This document shows positions 37,691 to 47,508 of a DNA stretch of 64,000 nucleotides, in pieces. Location: NCBI GenBank assembly GCA_028274465.1, contig CM051456.1, forward strand, positions 110,971,397 through 111,035,396, read 5' to 3'. Source of the stretch: Plantago ovata (Eukaryota; Streptophyta; Magnoliopsida; Lamiales; Plantaginaceae). The notes under the pieces were generated by a model. It did not search any database and had not been told where the DNA came from. It was given only the letters and a program-made list of their open reading frames with translations. The position numbers and the translations under genes were made by a program. The stretch's first letter is position 1. The number at the start of each line of letters is the position of its first letter.

Positions 37691-38484
37691 CGCAGAAAAC
37701 TACCACTATTATTGATACTGCTTAATCCTCTCTGCTTTTCATCTTGGAGCACGAGTTTAAGAGCTCTGTCAAGGGTAGGTGGCTTTTCCATAGTTAAGAT
37801 CTGAGTTCTCACTTGAGTATGAGCACTGGTTAGGCCCATGCAAAACTGGACCAATTCATCATCTTCCTCCATTTCAGCAAGATCATGGAGTGATCTGCAA
37901 GGGCACTTTCCACATTGGCAACCTTGCTTTGGCCTAAAAGTCCTGAGTTCATGGAGAAGATTAACCATAGCATCAAAGTATCCTTCAACGGACAATTGTG
38001 ATTGAATGAGAGACATGAGATCTCTTCTTAACTCAAAAATTCGAAGCCTGTCAGGGGAGGCATATCTTACATTCAGCTTATCCCAAGCTTCTTTGGCTGT
38101 ATTGGCAAATCTGAGATTGGAGGCTATGTCCTTACTGACAGAATACAAAATCCATGTGAATATCAAGCTATTACACTTGATCCAGGGCATATAAAGTGGA
38201 TCATCAATTTCTGGTTGTTTAATGGTTCCATTCACAAAACCCAACTTATTTTTAGCCTCAAGATGCATAGAAATCATTCGTTTCCAATCATAATAATTTG
38301 AGTTTGTGAATTTTGGCTCTATGACAACAGAAGTAGCTGTGTCAGTCGGTCCAAGATAGAAGGGACCATAAGGATCATTGAGATCATAAGTTGGTGTCTT
38401 CGACTTGGAGAGATCATCCTCATCCTTCTTGTCGTTCAAGTTTGTGAGTTTACTGATATCATCATCAGTAGCCATAGTGAACAA
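37687..38484 (-). CDS. Copia gag (capsid) protein
   Basis: The 265-residue product has the plant Copia gag pattern: an N-terminal segment with FTNSNYYDWKRMISMHLEAKNK, then TAKEAWDKLNVRY and the capsid helices (UBN2-type). It forms the virus-like particle that packages the element RNA. A CX2C-type Cys cluster (GCQCGKCPC) occurs near residue 190. The frame ends at LSSINNSGSFLR; the downstream zinc-knuckle and protease frame begins with a four-base overlap in another frame, so gag and pol are now out of register. Confidence 0.88.
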   Translation of the reverse strand: MFTMATDDDISKLTNLNDKKDEDDLSKSKTPTYDLNDPYGPFYLGPTDTATSVVIEPKFTNSNYYDWKRMISMHLEAKNKLGFVNGTIKQPEIDDPLYMPWIKCNSLIFTWILYSVSKDIASNLRFANTAKEAWDKLNVRYASPDRLRIFELRRDLMSLIQSQLSVEGYFDAMVNLLHELRTFRPKQGCQCGKCPCRSLHDLAEMEEDDELVQFCMGLTSAHTQVRTQILTMEKPPTLDRALKLVLQDEKQRGLSSINNSGSFLR

Positions 38485-38795
38485 TGGATCTGTGATTCAA
38501 GATCTTTGATTGATGATTGATGATTGTTGCTGATAACAACAGCGTGGAAACAATTGATGATCGATGATTGTTGCTGATCGATGATTGTTTCTGGTGATTT
38601 GGCTAATAACAATAGCTCAAGATTTAAAACTAATAACAATAGCTTATGTAAAAGATAAGAAAAAAAAAATAGAACAATTAGTAATATGCGGAAGCTAGAA
38701 GAAAACAGGGACTTGCCGCTAAAAGAAAACAGGGACTGCCGCTATCTATGGTTCTGACTAGTAATTAACCAGAAAGCCTTGGCTTTCATACCATC

Positions 38796-39262
38796 TCAGA
38801 GTACGCTAAGAATCATGGCAGAACAAATGGATAGAGCGTATTGAGTTTATTGAAAGTAAGAAAACTCCTGTATCTTACGTATTACAGAAAGAAAACATAG
38901 CTAGCTATTTATACTACTGTAACCCTATCTATCTTCTCTGCTACAAAGACAATTTTATCCCTAACAATTCTATATGTACACGCCTGTGTTCAACCCTAAA
39001 CTAACTCTTTCCTTCTTCTCAAACTCTTCTGGAGTTCCTGATGAGACCTGGACTCTCTCAATATGGCGGTGTTGACCAAGGAGTTAACCTGTTCTGGTTC
39101 AACTCCTATGTGTTGTCTGGTTCAACTCCTATGTTAACTCCTGTGTTGTCTATGTGTTGTCTGGTTCAACTCCTATGTTAACTCCTGTGTTGTCTGGTTC
39201 AACTCCTATGTCAACTCCTATGTTAACTCCTGTGCTCGTTCTCTTTCTTTCATTTCTTGAGA
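38796..39262 (-). repeat. Copia 5' LTR
   Basis: This 467-base LTR is nearly identical to the one at 33539-33950. It is about 55 bases longer because it has extra copies of a short unit (GTTGTCTGGTTCAACTCC plus TATGTTAACTCC). Confidence 0.93.
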
Positions 39263-39429
39263 ATTTTCAGGAAGGACTTGCTATGTTGGAGAAAATGCAG
39301 AAACAGGAACCTAAAGATAGGCATAACGTGTTTGACGAACTGAAAAACTACCAGGAAGAAGCACGTAGGGAGAGACGTGGGATCTGGGAGTACGGTGACA
39401 TCGCTTCAGATGACGACAGTCACAACTAA

Positions 39430-39888
39430 TCTTTAAGATATTTGCGATAGTGACATCATGATGATGTTCTTTAGATTCTGCTAGACATTTAAATATTCTG
39501 TAAATGTTTTCCAGTTGTGGACTCGTAAGAGAGCGCTTTTTTTACCTGAGGAGCTTCCTATGAAAACTAATGTTTTTTTTAACATGGTGAAGCTGTCAAA
39601 TCACACAACGAATCAAGTAAAACATCAGATTGCGGAAGTGAATGCAACTGAGAATCAGGAAATAAACTTCAAGAATATGTTCCCCAATTTCATTTCCAGA
39701 TCTTTTGAATTTCAGAAGAATACCATATCTGCATATTAAATGGTATCATTTACATTGGCATGCAATTCTAACTAGCAAAATCGCTGGTACATATCAAAAT
39801 GTGATCAACCATTGCATAACTGGAGGAAGAATATTGACTAAGCGCGAAGAATCTATCCAGTGGTAACTAATAACTAGAACTGCAATAA
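39430..39888. other. Convergent 3' ends of Tudor-SN and calnexin
   Basis: Only 461 bases separate the two stop codons, so this must hold both 3' UTRs. A short ORF at 39515-39739 has no recognisable domain. Confidence 0.6.
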
Positions 39889-39890
39889 CG

Positions 39891-42605
39891 CTACCTCATT
39901 CTATAATTCTCACGCCTTTTGTTCCTTCGGCGAGGAGGAGCAGCAGCAGTACCACCATCGTCACTCTGCTCTTCATTCTCAGAAGAGTTTGAAGTCTCAG
40001 CAGCATCTGGTCTCTTGGTTACGACAGCCTACATACAAGAATTTGAAGGAATTAATTATGGCAAGGTTGATGAAAGGTGTTGTGAACCTAAATACGTTTT
40101 AATGCAGCTACTCACAGGCTTCTTGTTTCCACCGAAGATGAGGTTCAACAGTATTGAAAATATAGTAACCACAATGGAGATGAGGATTCCAATTGTAATA
40201 CTTGGTTGCTTCTCAGCCTTCTCAAGTAATTCCTGCAAAAGAAGATTCCGTAGTTTTTAGAATTAATGTAAATAAAAAAATTAAAAATTAAAAAGAAATA
40301 AATAAAAAAAGGAGCATTTCAATTTGGTACATCTAGAATCAAAATCCAGAACCCTGAATTGCTGATGCTCTTATGGATACCGTGTTTTTAGAATTGCTAC
40401 CTCACCCAAAGCTTATAAAGAAGTCTTAGGTCACTGCAGTAAAGAACAGGAAACTGAATTCCAGGATAGCATGTTACTTACCAAGACTATTTTCTTGTGT
40501 CCACTTAAAAAGGGCAGGTCTACGTAAAGATAGTCGAAGACCATTTTCTGAGAAAAAATACCAAGGGAAAAAAGGCCAGTTTCAAAACTAGTTTCTAACT
40601 GCATCTAACAGTATAGCAGGAAAAATGGTAGGCTTGATCACCTTAAAGCCCTTGAGCACATCTGAATCAGAAGATCCCTCGTTCTCTTGTTTCGCCTTTT
40701 CTACCTCAAATTTGAGTTTCCATGCAGTCTTCCTATAGGTTTCGGCGACCATTTCATCAGAAGCTATCAAATGTTATCAAACAATATGCCATCTTGCATT
40801 GCCCAGATCTCAATGGCAATAGCAGCAATAGGCTCAAAGTTTGGTTTCTCAAGCTCAAAGTATTCAGGGTTTCCAATTAGCTGGGGCTTCCAAACACCCT
40901 TGTAATTGGGGTTTTCTACAAGTGGGGGCTGCCATTTTCCCTTGTAAGTAAAATTACTTATCATTGGCTTCTTCCACTCTCCACAACCAGGCGCTAATGA
41001 GCATTTGGGATTATCAACTTTTGGTGCCTCCCATTCACCATCCTCTTCATCATCCCAATCTTCAGGTTTTGCAGCCACAGGGTCATCAATTTCCTCAGGC
41101 TCATCATCCAACCAACCTTCAGGCTTCACAGCCTCTTCATCCTCAATCTCCATGGGAGCATCCTCATCCCAGTCATCAGGTTTTGTGGCTTTTGGGTCTG
41201 GAATTTTTGCTCTTTCATCCCAATCTTCAGGCTTCTTATCACTGGTGGGATAAGTCCTGGCTCAAAGTCTTCCTCTGACAGGAAATTAGCCTTCTTCTTC
41301 TCTTCTCCATCAATCAAGATCCTTAACTCATTATCTGGTTTAAGAATAGCAGTGTAAACATGGGTCAACTTGTCTGAAGGTACAGCTGACGGGAATTTGA
41401 GGTGGTGTTCAATATACTTTCCACTCTTGGGATTTTTGTGCTTGAAAATGAAGTGAACCTTGTTGGTGGCTCCACATTTATCAGGACCAAACATTATTGT
41501 GTAAGGCGACTCATTATCAAATTGGCAATCCAACCAGCATCCTGGGGTCGGAGGTACTTGATATATGCACCACCACATCCAAGGCCATTCTGGAGGTGAA
41601 CCTCGTATTGAAGAACAACAGTTCCATCCTTGAGGTTAACAGGACCATCAAGTTCCTTAACAATGGCACACTTCTTGGCTTTCTCACTCACAAGAAGCCC
41701 GTAATCATCATGCCCCTCACTTTTATCATGCTTCCACACACCTAAGTCCAAATTTAAGTATCAGATAAGACATATTACAACCACAATGATGTTATTACAA
41801 CCACAATGTTGAAGCCCATATTACAACAACAATGTTGTTATTCAAAAGTAACAGAGCTCATGAGCAGATGGACTACTTCAATTCCATAAATGAAACATCA
41901 ACATCTACGACCAAACCAGTGGGATATTGTAAGACAAACTTATAAACTTACTCCATTAGAAGTCCATCCAAGATTCTAAGGCACAACATTCGACATGCAG
42001 ACACGTACATCCCAACTCCCAAGGGAATTTCAATCTTCCTAGCATCCACAAAAGGTTAATTCTCATTCTACTTATTAAACAGAAAAATTATCTTTGTATT
42101 AAAAAATTAAAGTACACTACTGCTAATCTACAAAACACCGATTATCACAATCGTTTCATACGTCATGGCAGTTATACACACGTAGTACTATATGAAATTC
42201 AGCACATTATGTGATGAACTCAATTCGATATTCCTAGGCTACAATATCACCATTAAGCTGACATTTTCTGTAAATCCATTCGTAATTTGACATAACTAGA
42301 AAGTAGAAACTGAAACATTGCAGATTCAGTAGAGCAGAATAAAACCTGAATACTCCTCTTTCTGAGACACAATCTATCTCCCATCGAAATTGGCATCAAA
42401 CGAGTCGTATAATTTCTGCAAAATTGATAAACGGATTCAGTATCTACCAATTTCAACTTTAATAAGCAGTTTTAGTTTAGAAATGAAAGTGAAAACGTTA
42501 TCTCACCACGTCACCGAAAGCGGAGAGCTGAGCCATGAAGCATGCCGCCGATAACAGCAGCCGAAGCAGGAGAAACCTAGTAGCTTTATGATTAAAATTC
42601 GCCAT
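39891..42605 (-). pseudogene. CNX: Calnexin, frame broken as written
   Basis: Calnexin is the membrane lectin chaperone of the ER that holds monoglucosylated glycoproteins. Exons on the minus strand: 42507-42605 (signal peptide, FLLLRLLLSAACFMAQLSAFGD), 42346-42415, 40642-41741, 40482-40547, 40116-40232 and 39891-40028. The large exon has the lectin domain ([41 protein letters not shown]) and the P-domain repeats ([20 protein letters not shown], then GEWEAP, GKWQPP, GVWKPQ). Exon 5 has the transmembrane helix (TIGILISIVVTIFSILLNLIFGG), and the tail ends in basic RRRNKRRE. Exon 2 has TAG (42374-42376) where the family has Trp (GR-W-IVSQKEEY). Frame breaks near 41510, 41225 and 40783 each fit one lost base. 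Identity is certain; function as written is not possible. Confidence 0.93.
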
Positions 42606-42751
42606 TGGTGGCCAAATCTCTCATTGGAGCTAGCTAATTGAATTTCATGAGTGTGATAAATAATAATAATAATTGTTCAGATTCTTCACCTGCCAATCTC
42701 ATCAAATTATTAGCGTATGTATTCGAATTAATGACAGGATAAGGATGGGTG

Positions 42752-42768
42752 TGATTATATAAATCACA
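42752..42768 (-). promoter_or_regulatory. Possible TATA box of calnexin
   Basis: TTATATAATC on the minus strand lies about 150 bases upstream of the calnexin start codon. Confidence 0.35.
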
Positions 42769-42800
42769 CGAGTTTTTAATTGAATTGAGATTTGAGGGTT

Positions 42801-42816
42801 GATCGATCGATCGATC
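42801..42816. repeat. (GATC)n short repeat
   Basis: A short run of GATC units lies upstream of calnexin. Confidence 0.8.
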
Positions 42817-43772
42817 TTGTGAATGAAACTATCTGGACTGGCTTGACCGTGGCTTGCGAGGGTTTCTGGTAATTGAGATTGCGCTGCGATTGCAGTGCCT
42901 TTTGGAGTAGCTCGTCCTCGTCAAAATCCTCGGAATTGGTTGCTGCTGATAATTGTTCAGATTACAGGTTTGGTAGGTGAATGTCTCTGGGGCAATTGAG
43001 ATTCCAAAATTGGATCTGAAATGAAATTATCACCAAAAATGATGACGAAATTGGTAAGTTTCTTGCGGGCCGACTCCGGGCCGTTTTTTGGGCTCGTTGT
43101 TGTGTTCTCTTCTGGGCGACCTGCTGCCCTGTGTTCTGTTTTTGTGGCGGCTCCTGATTGTGGTGATGGTGTGGTTCACTATACTATGTTTGACATCCCT
43201 GTGCCTCGTGCTCCTGTTACTTCTTCGCCTGCTAGTGTTAGTGTGCCGGCTACTCAGGGTTTTTCGCTGGCTTCTTTTGATGCTTTGTGGGCTAAGGGGT
43301 TACGTATTGTCAAGTCGATCCCTCCTAAGTGTCGCCTGGGGTTTTTGCGGGTTTTAAAGGGAGCTTTGGATTCGGTGGTTTCTTCTCCGGATGACCTTTC
43401 TTGTTGGGTTCGTTTGCTCGTGCTACCTCTCTGTACGCTGAATACTTTTTCTCTGAGGAGTAGTCTTGAGTGTCGGGCAGTTGTTAGGCGTAAGCGCCAA
43501 GAGGAGTGCATTACTTCTGCCCTCCGCACTTGGGATGTCGCTGGGGGTAGTTTACAGCTTCTTCTTGACACTTTGGCTGCGGATTCGCCTTCTTTTCGTC
43601 AGGAGTCGGATCCGGATTTGGGTGAAGCCAATATTCGTCAGTGTCTCCGGAAGGTCCGTGATGGGCATTATTCTGCAGCTGTTCGGGTTCTTTCTTCTTC
43701 TGGTGTTGCTCCTTATTCGGTTGATACTCTGGAGGCTTTAGCGGAAAAGCACCCTTTGCTCCTTCCCCTTTT

Positions 43773-46040
43773 TTGCCTCCTTTACCTGCTGACCTTTGTC
43801 CCCTTTATGCCTCCAGTACTACTGTTCGAGACATGATTCGTAGTTTCCCTCGAGGAACCTCTTGTGGTCGGGATGGTTTGCGAGCTCAGCATTTATTGGA
43901 TTGTCTGGGCGGTGCTGCTGTTGCTCTCTCGGATGATTTGATCACCTCTATCACTCGGGTGGTTCATCTTTTCTTGGAGGGTAAGTGCCCGCATGTTTTG
44001 GGTGAGTATATTGCTAGTGCTCCTCTCACTCCGCTGGTCAAGCCGGGTGGTGGTATACGTCCTATTGCTGTGGGTACTGTTTGGCGTCGTCTGGTCTATA
44101 AGGTGGGTGCTGTTTTGGTTGGCCCCTCTTTATCTGGGTATTTTGACGGTCTTCAATTTGGTGTTGGGGTACCTTGTGGCGGTGAGGCTGTTCTTCACGC
44201 CTTGAGTCGGCTAGTAGAGGCGAGAGGCAGTGAGGTGGGCTTGACCATGTTGTTACTTGACTTTCAGAATGCTTTCAACATGGTCGATCGTGAGGTTCTG
44301 TTGCTTGAGGTTCGTCGTCGTTGCCCCCGTCTTTCCCGTTGGGTTGAGTTCTGTTATTCCAGTCCGGCCAGGTTGTACTATGGGGAGCACATTCTTTGGT
44401 CTAGCCTGGGGGTCCAGCAGGGCGATCCTTTGGGTCCTCTTCTTTTTGCTTTGGTTTTGCACCCGTTGGTTTGTAAGATCAGAGATTCTTTTGACTTATC
44501 CTTGCAGGCTTGGTATTTGGATGACGACACCGTTGTCGGAGATACCTTAGTTGTGGGAAAGGTCTTAGAGATGATTTTAGTGGACGGCCCACGTTCTGGA
44601 CTTCACCTCAATGTTCACAAGACTGAGATTTTTTGGCCTCTAGAAGATCCGAGGAGTAGGGTTCCTGGTGTTTTTCCTCCTTCTATTGCCAGGCCACTCC
44701 GTGGGGTCAAAGTTCTCGGGGGTTCGGTTAGTGTGTGCCCTGTTTTCAGCAGTGAGCTTGTGGAGAAGAGGGTGAATAAGACTATCGAGCTTATGGACTC
44801 TGTTGCGAAGTTTAATGATCCGCAGTGTGAGTTGTTGTTGCTTCGTGCTTGTACAGGAATTTCGAAGCTCTTTTTTGCTTTACGCACTTGCCCTCACGTT
44901 TTCTTTCAGTCGGCCCAGCTTACTTTTGATCGGGCTCTCAGATCCTCCTTGGAGCGTATTGTTACAGCGTCGGGCCCCGGGTTTGGTGATTGGCAGTGGC
45001 GTCTTGCTACTTTGCCCTTTTCTTTTGGGGAGCTTGGTGTTTATTCTGCTATGGATGTTCGCCATTATGCCTTCGTTTCTTCTCGCCTTCAGTCTGCTAG
45101 TTTGCAGGCTAAGCTTCTGTGTCCTTCTGGTGTCACTTCTCTTGGACCTGCTTTTGATGGTGCCCGGTCTTTGTTTGTTGACACCACAGTTTTTGACCTT
45201 TTGAGTAACCCCAGTGAGATCGCTGCCCCAAGACTTATGAAAAGACTGGCAGATATATATTTCACGACGGTTGCTGCTTCTGCGGAATCTGTTTTCTCTT
45301 TATCCCCTCGTCAGGTAGCTCTTTGGAAGTCTCAGCGAGGTGCCCATTCTTCTGATTGGTTGCGTGTAGTTCCTATTTCTGGTTTGGGGCAGACAATGAA
45401 CGGGAGAACTTATAGGTGTGTTCTGGGTTATCGGCTTGGTGTTGCATTGTTTCCTGTGTCCTTGCCCTGCTCTACTTGCTCTTGGGTTTTTTATGGAGAT
45501 GTGTTTGGTGATCATGCGGTGTCATGTGCTGGGATGGTGGGTATCAAGCACCGTCATAACCTCGTCTGGGACACTCTCTTGGATGTCTGTTTCCGATCCG
45601 GCATTTCTACTGGTAAGGAAGTGGATATTGGTTTGAGCGGCGGGAGTGACAGGTCCCTCCGTCCTGCAGACTTGCTCATTTATGCTTGGGATAGGGGACG
45701 GGATGTGTGTGTGGATCTGACCGGGTCTTCCCCTTTGACCCGGACTGGGTTGGTGGACTTTGTGCCTGGGCATGCGGTTACTGATGCTGCCAAGCGCAAG
45801 TGTGCGAAGTATCGGGACTTGTGTGCAGCTAAGGGTTATGGATTCCTTCCTTTCTCTTTCTCGACACTTCGGGAGTTGGATGTTGATGCTGTTGAGTTGC
45901 TTGTTAGAATTCGGGGTTTCGCTTTGGCTCAGGATACTGGAGCGCGTGCTGCTCATCATATTTTCCCTAGGATTAGTTTTGCTATTGCTAAGGGAGTGGG
46001 AGCCCAACTTGTTTCTCGGCTGCCCACTAATTTTGTGTAA
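43773..46040 (+). CDS. RT-endonuclease polyprotein of the RLE-like retroelement (main frame)
   Basis: This open piece of about 755 codons keeps all RT motifs intact and the C-terminal CCHC and RPAD...D motifs. Its first triplets (TTG CCT CCT) are not a true start; the protein continues upstream in the shifted frame 43021-43836, whose sequence (PPKCRLGFLRVLKGALD, CWVRLLVLPLCTLNTF) is the N-terminal half. It would copy element RNA at a nicked target. Apart from the single frame change it looks undecayed, which hints at a recent insertion or at a base-call error at 43765-43770. Confidence 0.8.
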   Translation: MPPLPADLCPLYASSTTVRDMIRSFPRGTSCGRDGLRAQHLLDCLGGAAVALSDDLITSITRVVHLFLEGKCPHVLGEYIASAPLTPLVKPGGGIRPIAVGTVWRRLVYKVGAVLVGPSLSGYFDGLQFGVGVPCGGEAVLHALSRLVEARGSEVGLTMLLLDFQNAFNMVDREVLLLEVRRRCPRLSRWVEFCYSSPARLYYGEHILWSSLGVQQGDPLGPLLFALVLHPLVCKIRDSFDLSLQAWYLDDDTVVGDTLVVGKVLEMILVDGPRSGLHLNVHKTEIFWPLEDPRSRVPGVFPPSIARPLRGVKVLGGSVSVCPVFSSELVEKRVNKTIELMDSVAKFNDPQCELLLLRACTGISKLFFALRTCPHVFFQSAQLTFDRALRSSLERIVTASGPGFGDWQWRLATLPFSFGELGVYSAMDVRHYAFVSSRLQSASLQAKLLCPSGVTSLGPAFDGARSLFVDTTVFDLLSNPSEIAAPRLMKRLADIYFTTVAASAESVFSLSPRQVALWKSQRGAHSSDWLRVVPISGLGQTMNGRTYRCVLGYRLGVALFPVSLPCSTCSWVFYGDVFGDHAVSCAGMVGIKHRHNLVWDTLLDVCFRSGISTGKEVDIGLSGGSDRSLRPADLLIYAWDRGRDVCVDLTGSSPLTRTGLVDFVPGHAVTDAAKRKCAKYRDLCAAKGYGFLPFSFSTLRELDVDAVELLVRIRGFALAQDTGARAAHHIFPRISFAIAKGVGAQLVSRLPTNFV

Positions 46041-46054
46041 ACTTTCTTTGTTTA

Positions 46055-46085
46055 TAATAAGAATAATAATAATAATAATAATAAT
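46055..46085 (+). repeat. (AAT)n tail of the retroelement
   Basis: About nine AAT units follow the retroelement stop codon by some 15-45 bases. Simple-repeat 3' tails are a feature of several non-L1 non-LTR clades. Confidence 0.8.
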
Positions 46086-46230
46086 CATTGATGTTTGACG
46101 GAACAAACTAGTTTTCCAATGACGTGAAGTGGACCAATTGAACGCAGACACGTTCCTAGTGCTACGAGCTGGGTGAGGATAGTTCCATTGACCGGATCAC
46201 TATCCAGGTGACCAGGTGCATAATTTTTAT

Positions 46231-47508
46231 TTGGGTAAGATACACAGAACACCCTCCAATTATCATAAACAAACAGACGCGAAAACCCCTCATTTAACTG
46301 AGACTTGCACCACGCCCTCTGACTAGCATTCCACCCCCCTCGAGTTAACGTCGTTAAACAACACAAGGAAAAGACTATTATACCCCCTACATATATGAGT
46401 TGGCATTCATTTCCTTTTAACACGTCACCTCATCACCGTTGTCCTGGATAGAGAAATTGAAACTCTAGGTGGTGACTGTAATCCTGAACGAGACGACGTG
46501 CGCGGCATGGAGTACAACGGCAATACTCTCCTCCGTCAACTTTGTGAAGGTATGAATTCTATAATATTTTTTTTGCCACCATTTCCATGCATGTTCTAGG
46601 CTGAAATGCTAGAAAAGATAATTAGAAAACACCTTCTGCTATGCAAACTCAGCCAAGGCCAACTTCACCTTCAAGGGTAAATTTGAGTTTATTTCAAATA
46701 TGGTATCTTGATTTCAATTGTGGATCTTAACCATCAATTATGATATCAAAGTCTCTGCAAATGTTGGAATGAATGAAAGAAATGTTGTTTTTTCTCAAAC
46801 TCAGCGAACTCCAACTCCAACTCTAAAATGTTTATTGTGGAGTTCTTTAGATTTTAGTACTAGTATTGTTGTTCTTGTTTTCAGGGGATGTAGTAAATTT
46901 AAAGAAATGGAAAAGAATAAAATAATAAAAATAACATAGAGGATCGAACCTGTACCATTTACTCATATACTCATATGTCCCGCTCATTTTTTTACGTATT
47001 CATTTTTGGGCGTCCCAATTAATTCTTTACGTTTCTATTTTTGGAAATTACCCCACATACCATATATATTACTTTAATCCTTGTCCCCACCTTCACACTT
47101 TACTTTAATCATTTTCCCCACCACATACCATTTATATATTATATCATTTATATATTGGCCCACATTCCATTGTATATTAATAAATCAATATCAAACAAAA
47201 CATCTCATTAAAAACCGTCACGTAGGGACGGAGGAAGTATACAACCACCTGACTAGTGGACCAAATACTCAAACAAAAACAATTTTACTAAATATATTAA
47301 TTATACGTAGCCTGAAATTTCAGATAAAAAACAAGAAATAACAGCTCCAGTCTCACTAAGGCAGTGTTAAATATATGCACCGTTAGTTTTGACGGTCAGG
47401 GGGTTTGGTGCAAGTCTCTGTTAAACTGAGGGGGTTTCGTGCAATTTTGATAATCGAGGGTGTTTCACTGTTTATGATAATTGGAGGGTGTTTTATGCTT
47501 TTTACCCA
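46231..47508. mobile_element. Element with ~120 bp terminal inverted repeats (MULE-like)
   Basis: 46231-46350 (GGGTAAGATACACAGAAC, then CACCCTCCAATTATCATAAAC...) matches the reverse complement of about 47370-47508 over well over 100 bases with moderate divergence. The 1.28 kb interior has no transposase. Long inverted ends suggest a non-autonomous Mutator-like element. A clean 9-base duplication is not visible, so the class is an inference. The interior part near 46968-47240 has a degraded Stowaway-like right end (GACGGAGGAAGTA), a likely nested MITE. Confidence 0.65.

Larger units (their letters stand above)
33533..39268 (-). mobile_element. Ty1/Copia LTR retrotransposon inserted in the last Tudor-SN intron
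   Basis: The element occupies 33539-39262 on the minus strand. ATTTTC is duplicated at 33533-33538 and 39263-39268. The 5' LTR (element orientation) is 38796-39262 and the 3' LTR is 33539-33950. The LTRs start TCTCAAG and end CTCTGA rather than TG...CA. Two bases inside the 5' LTR is TGGTATGAAAGCC, close to the initiator-Met-tRNA primer site common in Copia, and a purine tract GAGGGGGAA abuts the 3' LTR. Gene order is gag, zinc knuckle, protease, integrase, RT, RNase H, which defines Copia. LTRs differ by only a handful of substitutions outside a length-variable repeat, so the insertion is recent. Confidence 0.96.
28669..39429 (+). pseudogene. TSN: Tudor-SN (staphylococcal nuclease / Tudor) ribonuclease gene with multiple lesions and a Copia in its last intron
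   Basis: Tudor-SN proteins bind and cut RNA in stress granules, processing bodies and on ER. I read 15 exons: 28669-28839, 29077-29270, 29371-29478, 29695-29900, 29997-30110, 30211-30317, 30446-30616, 30695-30891, 30969-31265, 31359-31589, 31731-31919, 32021-32098, 32182-32380, 32460-33456 and 39271-39429. They cover four SN-like repeats, the Tudor domain (WNRAMVVNAPRG, VFYLDYGTQE, about 32360-32560) and a C-terminal SN-like half. The end EARRERRGIWEYGD is the usual TSN C-terminus. Frame breaks needing one or two bases lie near 29271, 29770, 30110, 30830, 32265, 32765 and 33330; two of them sit exactly at splice donors. Exon 14 has about 190 extra acidic residues. The 5.8 kb last intron holds a Copia element. 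Gene identity is sure; whether it works is not. Confidence 0.93.
43021..46090 (+). mobile_element. Non-LTR retroelement with RT, zinc knuckle and RLE-like C-terminus
   Basis: One long ORF of about 1,000 codons, broken once near 43770 in a C/T homopolymer (frame 43021-43836 then 43773-46040). RT motifs are complete: GRDGLRAQHL, PLVKPGGGIRPIAVG, LDFQNAFN (motif A), GVQQGDPLGPLLFALVLH (B), WYLDDD (C), GLHLNVHKTE (D) and LGG (E). After the thumb comes a CX2C...HX3C cluster near 45467-45530, then a RPAD-x14-D motif at about 45658-45715. This order (RT, CCHC, PD-D endonuclease) is that of R2/RLE-type elements and not of the L1-type LINEs in the same window, which end in RNase H. The 3' flank is very short and ends in an AAT microsatellite (46055-46085), not poly-A. 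Base composition is rich in G and T, unlike its neighbours. Its 5' limit and target duplication are not clear. Confidence 0.8.

Noticed and set aside
40964-41278. Ser/Gln- and His/Pro-rich plus-strand ORFs
   Set aside because: They are the reverse of the repetitive acidic calnexin P-domain and have no independent support.
46085-46423. 112-codon minus-strand ORF
   Set aside because: It lies across the inverted end of the MULE-like element and has no domain.
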